A stretch of DNA of 7,237 nt from an uncultured Oscillospiraceae bacterium (GTDB lineage: Bacteria > Bacillota > Clostridia > Oscillospirales > Oscillospiraceae): NCBI GenBank assembly GCA_934661135.1, contig CAKUJA010000100.1:1-7237 (forward strand), read 5' to 3'. The notes under the pieces are model-generated. The model saw nothing but the letters and a program-made list of their open reading frames with translations. It searched no databases and was not told the origin of the DNA. Each line of letters starts with the position of its first letter. Position 1 is the first letter of the stretch. A program made the position numbers and the translations under genes. Positions 1 through 5,384 of this stretch are shown in pieces.

Positions 1-145
1 CATCGAGGGCGAAGGCGTCGACGTCGAGTTCCCCGACGGTGCCGTTACCTCCGGCCCCGTCATGAAGAAGCTGCGCGAAACCCTTACCGCCATCCAAAGC
101 GGCAAGATCGAGGGTCCTGCCGGCTGGGTTGTCAAGATCTGCTAG
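1..145 (+). CDS. ilvE: Branched-chain amino acid aminotransferase, C-terminal fragment (partial at left edge)
   Basis: Only the last 47 codons are visible, read in the frame starting at base 2 and ending at TAG 143-145. The tail reads GPVMKKLRETLTAIQSGKIE and then GWVVKIC. It matches from memory the conserved end of type II branched-chain aminotransferases, in which a GPVT-K-LYD-LT-IQ-G stretch is followed by a GW dipeptide and a short beta strand. These pyridoxal-phosphate enzymes interconvert leucine, isoleucine and valine with their 2-oxo acids, using glutamate/2-oxoglutarate, in the cytoplasm. The catalytic lysine and cofactor-binding residues lie outside the window, so activity cannot be judged. 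A hairpin terminator follows within 25 bases, so the gene probably ends its transcription unit. Another fold-type IV PLP enzyme is possible but less likely. Confidence 0.72.
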   Translation, partial: IEGEGVDVEFPDGAVTSGPVMKKLRETLTAIQSGKIEGPAGWVVKIC

Positions 146-162
146 ACTGCGTCTCATCTATG

Positions 163-168
163 TATAAT
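163..168 (+). promoter_or_regulatory. Candidate -10 element (TATAAT) for the 248-residue gene
   Basis: A perfect TATAAT lies 18 bases after the aminotransferase stop and 52 bases before the next ATG. No good -35 is found at 16-18 bp spacing. The nearest partial match, TAGACT at 143-148, is only 14 bp away. Initiation about 7 bases downstream would start inside the left arm of the terminator hairpin at 169-197, so transcripts from here would lack the full stem. The call rests on the hexamer and its position only. Confidence 0.4.
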
Positions 169-206
169 GCGCCGGACGCCTACTGGGTGCCCGGCGCTTT
201 GATTAT
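169..206 (+). terminator. Rho-independent terminator after the aminotransferase gene
   Basis: GCGCCGG (169-175) pairs perfectly with CCGGCGC (191-197). Past one mismatch, the inner bases 177-180 can pair with 186-189 (including one G-T) around a five-base loop. A moderately T-rich run, TTTGATTATT, follows at 198 onward. The position just after the aminotransferase stop fits a terminator. The T tract is broken, so termination may be partial. Confidence 0.6.
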
Positions 207-220
207 TCAAGGAGCGCCAC

Positions 221-967
221 ATGGCCGAAGAAACACCCGCACGACGCAATCCACCGTTCCAGAGCATCTCGTTCACGTTGGTTCAGGATCGCTTGGGACG
301 CAAGCTCTTCCGTATGAAGCGCGTTGGCGAAGAGTACGAGCTGCATGTCGAAAAGGGCAGCTCGTCGAACCCGTCGTCGCAGTTTACGCGCATGGTGCCG
401 CAGGAAACGGCGCAGCGCTTCAAGGATGCGCTTGACGCTTTGGGCGTGTTCTCGTGGGAAGAGAAGTACGGTGATGCGTCTGCTCCCGGCTCGATGCGCT
501 GGTCGCTGAACACGGTGTTCAAGGAAGATGTCTTCAGTGTGGCATCGAAGGGCGGAAGCGACGCTCCGCGCGAATTCGACGCTTTCTTGGAAGAGCTGTA
601 CAAGCTTGACTTCCCGCGTCCGGAAAAGGCGGCCCCTTCGCCTGCTGCCGCTGCTAAGTCGCCGATTCCGACCATGGGCGCCGCCGGTTTCGAGATGAGT
701 AACGCGCTGCGTTCGATGGGCCTTGATCCGTCTTCTCTTCCCGAGGGCATGGGCGACGCGCTTAGCCAGATGTTGGGCAGCGTTTCCTCGGCGGATGCCA
801 TCGACGCCATGTCACAGATGAGGCGCAACCCCATGGAAATGCAACAGCGTATGAAGGACGAGTTCAGTCATCTTTCGCCAGACGAGCAGGAAAAGATGAT
901 CGACGCCCTTTCAAAGACAGGTATCGCCTCTCGCGCCTGGTGGGAGCGATTCCTTCGGGGCTTATAG
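221..967 (+). CDS. Uncharacterised 248-residue protein with compact N-terminal domain and Met-rich helical C-terminus
   Basis: Not recognised as a named family. The start is ATG 221, with AAGGAG at 209-214 six bases upstream. Three parts are visible. Residues about 13-131 look like a mixed alpha/beta domain: a strand-rich start, a helix near 61-74, then a GxMRWSLN segment (90-97), a KGGSDAP segment (110-116) and a helix FDAFLEELYKLDF (119-131). A Trp-x-Leu strand, then a Ser/Gly turn, then a P-x-x-F-helix recalls small domains found in DUF-type proteins, but this is only an impression. Residues 132-151 form a Pro/Ala-rich linker. Residues 152-248 are predicted helical, with 11 Met between 152 and 226, an NPMEMQQRM segment (203-211), and WWERFLRGL at the end. 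No signal peptide or membrane segment is seen, so it is probably cytoplasmic. The tail is loosely reminiscent of Met-rich chaperone-type (STI1-like) helices. No function is assigned. Confidence 0.85.
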   Translation: MAEETPARRNPPFQSISFTLVQDRLGRKLFRMKRVGEEYELHVEKGSSSNPSSQFTRMVPQETAQRFKDALDALGVFSWEEKYGDASAPGSMRWSLNTVFKEDVFSVASKGGSDAPREFDAFLEELYKLDFPRPEKAAPSPAAAAKSPIPTMGAAGFEMSNALRSMGLDPSSLPEGMGDALSQMLGSVSSADAIDAMSQMRRNPMEMQQRMKDEFSHLSPDEQEKMIDALSKTGIASRAWWERFLRGL

Positions 968-975
968 ATTCTTGT

Positions 976-981
976 GATAAC
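976..981 (+). promoter_or_regulatory. Weak candidate extended -10 upstream of the DtxR-like gene
   Basis: GATAAC at 976-981 is preceded by TGT at 973-975, giving the TGN of an extended -10 element. It lies nine bases past the stop of the preceding gene. No convincing -35 is present, which is tolerable for extended -10 promoters. No terminator separates the two genes clearly, so read-through from upstream is equally possible. Confidence 0.22.
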
Positions 982-1024
982 ATATTCGACTAACGCCGCA
1001 GTCGTGAAATAACGGTTGTGGTGT

Positions 1025-1047
1025 TGCGGTTTTTGGGGGAAACCGCA
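1025..1047 (+). other. Hairpin in the leader of the DtxR-like gene
   Basis: TGCGGTTT (1025-1032) pairs perfectly with AAACCGCA (1040-1047) around a seven-base loop, TTGGGGG. No T tract follows on either strand, so a classic terminator is unlikely. It ends 42 bases before the ATG at 1090. It could be an RNA leader structure, a weak 3' end for the upstream gene, or a palindromic operator. It does not resemble the DtxR or MntR consensus operators. Confidence 0.45.
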
Positions 1048-1089
1048 GGTCAATTACGTGTTGCTGGTTTTGAAAGAAGAGGTTGAAAC

Positions 1090-1467
1090 ATGGCAACAAG
1101 CAGCGAGGAAGATTACCTGCGCGCTATTTATGAGTTGGATAACGGTACGGGCATGGTCCGTTCTGTTGACGTTGCAACGGCTTTGGGCGTTAGCAAGCCC
1201 AGCGTGAACAAGGCGCTGACTGTTCTCGAGGAGGAGGGCTACATCACGCGCATGCGTTACGCCCCCATCCAGCTTACTCACAAAGGTAAGATCAACGGCA
1301 AGCGTCTGCAGGATCGCTACCAGGCTGTTCAGGCGTTCCTTGTCGAGAAGCTTGGCATCAAGCCCGAGGTTGCCGCCGAAGAGGCTCACAAGATGGAACA
1401 CGCGCTGTCCAAGGACACCGTCACCCGCCTGAAGGAGTTCATGGATTCAGAGGCTTTGTCGAAATAG
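1090..1467 (+). CDS. DtxR/MntR-family metal-dependent transcriptional regulator, short form
   Basis: The start is ATG 1090, with AGAAGAGG at 1075-1082 seven bases upstream. At 125 residues it matches the winged-helix (about 5-65) plus helical dimerisation part (about 70-122) of DtxR/MntR proteins, without the C-terminal SH3-like domain. The N-terminal EEDYLRAIYEL (6-16), the helix-turn-helix around VDVATALGVSKPSVNKAL (26-43) and the wing ending in LTHKGK (62-67) are typical. By hand alignment to remembered DtxR and MntR sequences, D8, H100, E103 and H104 occupy the positions of DtxR M10/C102/E105/H106 (MntR D8/E99/E102/H103). The second-site positions carry Y77, Q81 and A96 instead of H79, E83 and H98 of DtxR. 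MntR E11 is R11 here. It probably represses metal-uptake genes when Fe(II), Mn(II) or another divalent ion binds. Targets are not evident nearby. A terminator follows, so it looks monocistronic or last in its unit. Confidence 0.88.
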   Translation: MATSSEEDYLRAIYELDNGTGMVRSVDVATALGVSKPSVNKALTVLEEEGYITRMRYAPIQLTHKGKINGKRLQDRYQAVQAFLVEKLGIKPEVAAEEAHKMEHALSKDTVTRLKEFMDSEALSK

Positions 1468-1485
1468 CGGCAAGGTCGTCATACG

Positions 1486-1503
1486 GCTTGGTTCTCGCCA
1501 AGC
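1486..1503 (+). other. Small hairpin after the DtxR-like gene
   Basis: GCTTGG (1486-1491) and CCAAGC (1498-1503) form a perfect six-base stem with a six-base loop, 19 bases after the stop codon. No T run follows. It lies just before the stronger terminator at 1519-1550 and may simply be part of the 3' untranslated structure. Confidence 0.35.
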
Positions 1504-1518
1504 ATGGGATCGAAGCAC

Positions 1519-1550
1519 AAGGCATCGCGTTTGCGGTGCCTTTTCGTTTG
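1519..1550 (+). terminator. Rho-independent terminator after the DtxR-like gene
   Basis: AAGGCATCGC (1519-1528) pairs with GCGGTGCCTT (1533-1542), giving ten base pairs with one T-G wobble and a four-base GTTT loop. The stem is followed by a T-rich run, TTCGTTTG. Position and form fit the end of the DtxR-like transcription unit and separate it from the Nudix gene. Confidence 0.8.
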
Positions 1551-1596
1551 GTTACAGACAGGTTGGTCAGCAGGTTGAAACGTCCGTGCTCCTTTT

Positions 1597-1615
1597 CTTG
1601 CAGCCGTGCTGCAGG
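1597..1615 (+). other. Hairpin or palindrome in the leader of the Nudix gene
   Basis: TGCAGC (1599-1604) and GCTGCA (1608-1613) form a perfect inverted repeat around CGT. It extends by a T-G wobble and a C-G pair to 1597 and 1615. It ends 37 bases before the Nudix start codon. It could be an operator or an mRNA leader stem. No clear promoter hexamers were found between 1551 and 1652. Confidence 0.3.
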
Positions 1616-1652
1616 CGTGCGATGATCAAAACGTTGAGCGAAGGAGGCAAGA

Positions 1653-2276
1653 ATGGAGAATGTCGACGCGAACGGCTTGACCGAGGCCCAGTTCCTTGCG
1701 GAATACAAGCAGAAGGATTATCCGAAGCCCTCGTTGACAGCGGACATGGCGGTGTTCCGTCCTGTTGGTGGCCCCGAAGGCGAATGGGAGGTTCTGCTGA
1801 TCCGCCGCGGCGGGCATCCGTTTTTGGGCTGCTGGGCTTTCCCCGGTGGGTTCGTCGAGCCAGGGGAAGACGCCGATCAGGCTGCCGTTCGCGAGCTTCA
1901 GGAGGAAACGGGACTGGTCGATGTTTCCTTGGAGCAGTTCGGTTTGTACAGCACGCCGGGCCGTGATCCCCGTGCATGGACCGCGTCCGAAGCGTATCTG
2001 GGCGTTGTCGACAAGAGCGCGCAGGCGTGTGCCGGCGACGATGCGGCCGACACAGAATGGTTCAGCTTGTCGCTGAGCGAGATCGATCAAACGGGGACGT
2101 ACCGCTTGACTGCAACCGCAGCAGAAGACGAGTTGCTTGTTGAGTTCTCGGTATCGCCTCGCATGTTCGGGTCGTGCAAGGCAAGCGTGACCCGTGCTGA
2201 AGGATTCGCCTTCGATCATGGTTGCATACTTGCTGATGCGTATTTGGCGCTGCAGGGGACGATCAACTGCGATTAG
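1653..2276 (+). CDS. Nudix hydrolase (ADP-ribose pyrophosphatase-like)
   Basis: The start is ATG 1653, preceded by a strong AAGGAGG at 1641-1647. The Nudix box GX5EX7REUXEEXGU is complete at residues 66-88: G66, E72, R80-E81, E84-E85 and G87 are all present, so the Mg-binding catalytic helix is intact. Upstream, a KPSLTADMAVF strand (25-35) and a VLLIRRGGHPFLGCWAFPGG stretch (47-66) are typical. Downstream, GRDPRAWTASEAYLG (103-117), WF (136-137) and FAFDHGCILADAYLAL (185-200) resemble Nudix proteins related to ADP-ribose pyrophosphatases and the sensor domain of NrtR. Unlike NrtR there is no C-terminal winged helix. At 207 residues it is longer than the minimal ~150, with an insert between about 137 and 184. 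The predicted reaction is hydrolysis of a nucleoside-diphosphate-X compound in the cytoplasm. The substrate cannot be read from sequence. It sits alone between terminators at 1519-1550 and 2283-2331, so it is probably monocistronic. Confidence 0.92.
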   Translation: MENVDANGLTEAQFLAEYKQKDYPKPSLTADMAVFRPVGGPEGEWEVLLIRRGGHPFLGCWAFPGGFVEPGEDADQAAVRELQEETGLVDVSLEQFGLYSTPGRDPRAWTASEAYLGVVDKSAQACAGDDAADTEWFSLSLSEIDQTGTYRLTATAAEDELLVEFSVSPRMFGSCKASVTRAEGFAFDHGCILADAYLALQGTINCD

Positions 2277-2282
2277 GTGGTA

Positions 2283-2331
2283 GGGGCTCGACCTTGCCGG
2301 TTGCAGCTAGGTGGCTCCTTGATTTTTTTTT
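2283..2331 (+). terminator. Rho-independent terminator after the Nudix gene
   Basis: GGGGCT (2283-2288) pairs with GGCTCC (2313-2318), with two G-T wobbles. After a two-base bulge, ACCT (2291-2294) pairs with AGGT (2309-2312). A run of nine T follows at 2323-2331. The stem is imperfect but the T tract is strong and lies within 55 bases of the Nudix stop. The opposing araC gene ends at 2348. On that strand the run reads as A, so this site serves the plus strand only, and no separate araC terminator was seen. Confidence 0.65.
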
Positions 2332-2347
2332 GCCGCCCTCCTTCCAA

Positions 2348-3334
2348 TCACCTCTCGCTCGCATCCCGCCATTCGGTGGGGGAGGTTCCGGTTGCCTGTT
2401 TGAATGCTTGTGAGAAAGCCGAGGACTGCGGCCAACCTAGGCGTGCGGCCACGTAGGCGACTGAATTGCCGCTTGCAAGCAGGGACTTCGCGCGCTCGAT
2501 TCGGCGTGCTTTGGCGTATCGCCCGATGCTTTGCCCCGTCTCGCGCGAGAACGCCGAGCACAGGTGCGAGCGGCTCACGAACAGCATGCTCGCAAGCTTG
2601 TCCAGGCTGGGAGCGCGTCCCTCGTCGAGCATGCGCTCGATGGCGGCCTGCGCCTCAAGGGCAAGCCCCGACCGCTTATGCGCCGAACCGCCGCAACGTG
2701 CGGTATCGTCGCCGGCGCACGATGCGGCCAGCGCGGCCACCATCTGCTCGACGCGCGCCTGGATAAGCAGCGCCGAACCCGGCCGGTATTGCGGCCCGGT
2801 CCCCAGCAACGCTGACATGATGATGCGCGATTGCGCCTCGCCCCACGTGCCCCCGAACCGCTCGAACATGTCCGAGAACGCGCCCGGCCAGCGCCGATCG
2901 AGCTCTTCGAAATACTGCGGCAGAAAGCAGATGCAGCGCGACGAATACAGGCCTCCCCGGCGCAGCGTGCCGGAGAACGAGCCCGCAGGCTGCACGAACG
3001 AGTACAGCGACCCGTCGAGCAGCGCCCGCGGCCGGTCGATCATCCGAGGCATGGTGGCCTTGGAATCCTCCGACACCATGCACACGCACGCATACGCGCT
3101 CTCGGGCGACTCGACCAGCGCCATATCGTGCTCCATATACACATCGTGGCTGAACACGATGCAGAAATCCCCAACGGGCATGCCCCATGCCGACCCGCGG
3201 GCCCACGCGCTCCGGCCCGTGCCCGACCACCCTTCGCCGTTGCGGCGGATGACGATCCCGAACTGCTCGAGCTGCGGCTCGTAAAGCGAGCGAACCGCGC
3301 GTGGGATGGCGTTGTAGGCGGAAGCATCGGTCAT
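2348..3334 (-). CDS. AraC-family transcriptional regulator, divergent from the ABC transporter genes
   Basis: This 328-residue protein has a C-terminal AraC DNA-binding domain at about 226-324. The first helix-turn-helix is near 243-267 (SLDKLASMLFVSRSHLCSAF). The second is near 291-316, ending in the family signature GTSPTEWR (316-323). Residues 1-220 form a ligand-sensing region I cannot place in a named domain. It has a C-x-C pair twice (83/85 and 134/136) and the stretch CFLPQYFEEL (136-145). Similar N-termini are remembered in AraC regulators next to paired ABC genes in Firmicutes and Coriobacteriia, an impression not checked by search. The start ATG (complement of 3332-3334) has only a weak purine-rich GAGAG about a dozen bases upstream, so the start is less certain than the frame. 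Divergence from the transporter suggests it controls those genes, probably as a ligand-dependent activator, as YbtA does for ybtPQ. It may regulate itself through the inverted repeat in the shared intergenic region. Confidence 0.92.
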   Translation of the reverse strand: MTDASAYNAIPRAVRSLYEPQLEQFGIVIRRNGEGWSGTGRSAWARGSAWGMPVGDFCIVFSHDVYMEHDMALVESPESAYACVCMVSEDSKATMPRMIDRPRALLDGSLYSFVQPAGSFSGTLRRGGLYSSRCICFLPQYFEELDRRWPGAFSDMFERFGGTWGEAQSRIIMSALLGTGPQYRPGSALLIQARVEQMVAALAASCAGDDTARCGGSAHKRSGLALEAQAAIERMLDEGRAPSLDKLASMLFVSRSHLCSAFSRETGQSIGRYAKARRIERAKSLLASGNSVAYVAARLGWPQSSAFSQAFKQATGTSPTEWRDASER

Positions 3335-3404
3335 TCGGATTCGTCTCTCATTGTTTCGGTTTCGTGTACGCGCTCAGCAGGAATGTTTGCCAAGACTTCC
3401 TTGC

Positions 3405-3433
3405 ATGATAAGTTACGCAAAGGTAACTAACAA
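3405..3433 (-). promoter_or_regulatory. Candidate araC promoter
   Basis: On the minus strand, TTGTTA (complement of 3428-3433) and TATCAT (complement of 3405-3410) are separated by exactly 17 bases. They match the -35 consensus at 4 of 6 positions and the -10 consensus at 5 of 6. Transcription would start near 3398 and leave a leader of about 64 bases before the araC ATG. The spacer is almost entirely filled by the inverted repeat at 3411-3428. No equally good promoter was found toward the ABC genes, which would fit activator-dependent transcription on that side. Confidence 0.45.
3411..3428. promoter_or_regulatory. Inverted repeat AGTTAC-N6-GTAACT, putative operator
   Basis: This is a perfect six-base inverted repeat with a six-base centre, GCAAAG, in the 169-bp region between araC and the first ABC gene. 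The T/A at 3409/3430 extends the symmetry past one mismatch. It overlaps the spacer and the edge of the -35 of the candidate araC promoter. Bound protein could therefore block araC transcription while acting on the ABC promoter. The AraC protein is the obvious candidate ligand. The site does not match the DtxR consensus. Confidence 0.5.
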
Positions 3434-3503
3434 GAGGCATTACGTGCCGGCAAAACGCCCAAAAACGCGCCGCGCAAAAGCCCCAAATAGGGAAGGAATA
3501 ACT

Positions 3504-5384
3504 ATGGCCGAAGAGGAACCCCGCCCAACACTTCGCCAAACCGCCGACGAAGCCGCCGCCGACCCGCCAGCAGCCTCCAAACGCAACGACATCTCCCAGC
3601 TCCTCGACTTCGCGGGCAGCAGAAAACCGCTCACATACCTCGGCCTGGCGCTCAGCGCCGTGTCGCAGCTGTTCGGCTTCGTGCCCTACGTGTGCATTTG
3701 GCTTGTCGCGCGCGACCTTATCGAAGCCGCGCCGAATTGGCAGGCCGCGCTAGGCATCGCCGCGTACGGCTGGTGGGCCATCGGCGGCGCGGTCGCCTCG
3801 ATCGCAGCCTATTTCCTCGCGCTTATGTGCACACACCTGGCCGCGTTCCGCACGGCGTCGAACATGCGCAAGCAAAGCACTGAGCACCTCATGCGCTTGC
3901 CACTCGGTTACTTCGACACGCACGCAACCGGCGAGCTGCGCCGCGTGATCGACGGCTGCGCCGCCAGCACCGAATCGCTGCTCGCGCACGTGCTGCCCGA
4001 CGCGGCGGGCTCGATCGCCATGGTGGTCGGCATGCTCGCGCTGCTGTTCGCCTTCGATTGGCGCCTTGGTCTTGCGTGCCTGGTCGCGGTCGTGATCTCG
4101 GTCTGCTGTCTCATGACCATGATGTCCGGCAAGGGTATGGAGTTCATGAAAAGCTACATGGGTGCGCTTGTGCGCATGAACGAAACCGGCACCGAATACG
4201 TGCGCGGCATCCCCGTGGTGAAGGTGTTTCAGCAAACGGTGCATTCCTTCAAAGCGTTCCACGACGCCATCGCCGACTACGCGCACATGGCGCAGGACTA
4301 CGCGGGCACGTTCTGCCGAAAGCCGCAGGTTCTTCAGCTGTCGGTGCTCAACGGCTTGGTGGTTTTCCTGCTTCCCGTGGCGCTTATCCTGGCGCCGGGC
4401 GAAACGGACTTCCCAAGCTTCGTAGCTGACTTCGCCTTCTACGCCATCTTCTCGGCGATCATCCCCACGGCCATGGCGAAGCTCATGTTCATGAGCGAAG
4501 CGTCGCAGATGGCGGGCGATTCCCTCGGCCGCGTGCGCGCGATCCTGGAGGCGAAGCCGCTCGAGATTCCCGCGAACCCGCGTCCCATCGAAGGCGGCGA
4601 CGTGCGCTTCGAGCACGTGTCGTTCGCCTACGAAGGCGCCGAAACCAACGCGCTTGACGACGTGAGTTTCGAAGTCCCTGCGGGCACGACCCTCGCGCTC
4701 GTGGGTCCGTCGGGCGGCGGCAAGTCGACGTGCGCAAGCCTGATACCGCGCTTTTGGGACGCAACCGCCGGACGCGTGCTCGTCGGCGGCGTGGACGTGC
4801 GCGACGCCGCCCCGCACGAGCTCATGGACAAGATCGCGTTCGTCTTCCAAACCAACCAGCTGTTCAGCCGAACGCTTGAGGAAAACGTGCGCGCAGCCAG
4901 GCCCGATGCCACGCGTGAGCAGGTGCTGGCAGCGCTGCACGCCGCGCAATGCGACGACATCGTGGCGAAGCTGCCGCAGGGCGTCGACACGCACCTAGGC
5001 GCCGGCGGGGCGTATTTGTCGGGCGGCGAAGTGCAACGCGTAGCCCTTGCCCGGGCGATCCTCAAGGACGCGCCCATCGTGGTGCTCGACGAGGCCACGG
5101 CGTTCGCTGACCCCGAGAACGAGGCCCTCATCCAGCGCGCCTTCGCGAAGCTGGCCGAGAACCGCACGGTGATCATGATCGCCCACCGGCTCTCGACGGT
5201 GGTGGGCGCCGACCAGATCGTGGTGCTCGACCAGGGTCGCGTGGCCGAGCGCGGCACGCATGCCGAGCTGGTCGAAGCTGGCGGGCTGTACGCATCCATG
5301 TGGGCTGACTACGAGCAGGCCGTAAGCTGGAAGATCGCGGGCGCGCAGACGGAAGCGGCCGCCACGAAGGGAGGTGAGGCATGA
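3504..5384 (+). CDS. ABC transporter subunit A, fused membrane domain and ATPase (YbtQ/IrtB-like)
   Basis: I chose ATG 3504 (626 residues), with GGAAGGAA eight bases or fewer upstream. The frame stays open to ATG 3351, but that 51-codon extension has no ribosome site and crosses the operator region. Six membrane segments are estimated near 44-69, 86-110, 163-184, 187-207, 278-297 and 306-330. The ATPase domain holds Walker A GPSGGGKST (401-409), Q-loop Q449, signature LSGGE (505-509), Walker B VVLDE (526-530) with catalytic E530, D-loop FADPENE (534-540) and switch H561. All catalytic residues are intact. The ATAFADPENE form of the D-loop and EYVRGIPVVK (231-240) are, from memory, typical of siderophore-importing exporter-fold ABC proteins such as IrtB/YbtQ and their relatives. 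The stop overlaps the next start by four bases (ATGA), so the two are translationally coupled and probably heterodimerise in the cytoplasmic membrane. Siderophore import is inferred. Export of a peptide or drug remains possible. Confidence 0.93.
   Translation: MAEEEPRPTLRQTADEAAADPPAASKRNDISQLLDFAGSRKPLTYLGLALSAVSQLFGFVPYVCIWLVARDLIEAAPNWQAALGIAAYGWWAIGGAVASIAAYFLALMCTHLAAFRTASNMRKQSTEHLMRLPLGYFDTHATGELRRVIDGCAASTESLLAHVLPDAAGSIAMVVGMLALLFAFDWRLGLACLVAVVISVCCLMTMMSGKGMEFMKSYMGALVRMNETGTEYVRGIPVVKVFQQTVHSFKAFHDAIADYAHMAQDYAGTFCRKPQVLQLSVLNGLVVFLLPVALILAPGETDFPSFVADFAFYAIFSAIIPTAMAKLMFMSEASQMAGDSLGRVRAILEAKPLEIPANPRPIEGGDVRFEHVSFAYEGAETNALDDVSFEVPAGTTLALVGPSGGGKSTCASLIPRFWDATAGRVLVGGVDVRDAAPHELMDKIAFVFQTNQLFSRTLEENVRAARPDATREQVLAALHAAQCDDIVAKLPQGVDTHLGAGGAYLSGGEVQRVALARAILKDAPIVVLDEATAFADPENEALIQRAFAKLAENRTVIMIAHRLSTVVGADQIVVLDQGRVAERGTHAELVEAGGLYASMWADYEQAVSWKIAGAQTEAAATKGGEA
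5367..5377 (+). promoter_or_regulatory. Strong ribosome binding site inside the end of ABC subunit A
   Basis: AAGGGAGGTGA contains GGAGGTGA (5370-5377), an eight-base match to the anti-Shine-Dalgarno sequence. It precedes two adjacent in-frame ATGs at 5381 and 5384. From the GGAGG core the spacings are six and nine bases, so either may be used and the protein may start MMF or MF. Confidence 0.75.

Noticed and set aside
283..834. 183-codon minus-strand frame inside the 248-residue gene
   Set aside because: The plus-strand gene has a good ribosome site, matched spacing and coherent protein architecture. The antisense product is Ser/Pro-rich without structure.
1586..1966. 126-codon plus-strand frame overlapping the start of the Nudix gene
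   Set aside because: It is out of frame with the complete Nudix box and has Arg/Gly-rich low-complexity content, with no ribosome site of its own.
2466..3284. 272-codon plus-strand open frame within araC
   Set aside because: It overlaps the AraC gene, which has both helix-turn-helix motifs. The plus frame has no ribosome site or recognisable domain.
3387..3412. Plus-strand promoter TTGCCA (3387-3392) with GATAAG (3407-3412) for the ABC genes
   Set aside because: The spacing is only 14 bases and the -10 match is 4 of 6. It is too weak to list, though an activator-dependent promoter could lie here.
3351..3503. 51-codon N-terminal extension of ABC subunit A from ATG 3351
   Set aside because: There is no Shine-Dalgarno before 3351. 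The stretch crosses the inverted repeat and the araC promoter candidate and encodes an Arg/Lys-rich peptide unlike the family. ATG 3504 has GGAAGGAA upstream.
3335..3503. DtxR or MntR operator in the araC/ABC intergenic region
   Set aside because: I looked for the TTAGGTTAGCCTAACCTAA-type DtxR box and MntR-type palindromes. The only clear palindrome, AGTTAC-N6-GTAACT, does not fit either consensus.
3750..4994. 414-codon open frame on the minus strand across ABC subunit A
   Set aside because: It has the same low-complexity His/Arg-rich composition and is fully antisense to a well supported gene.
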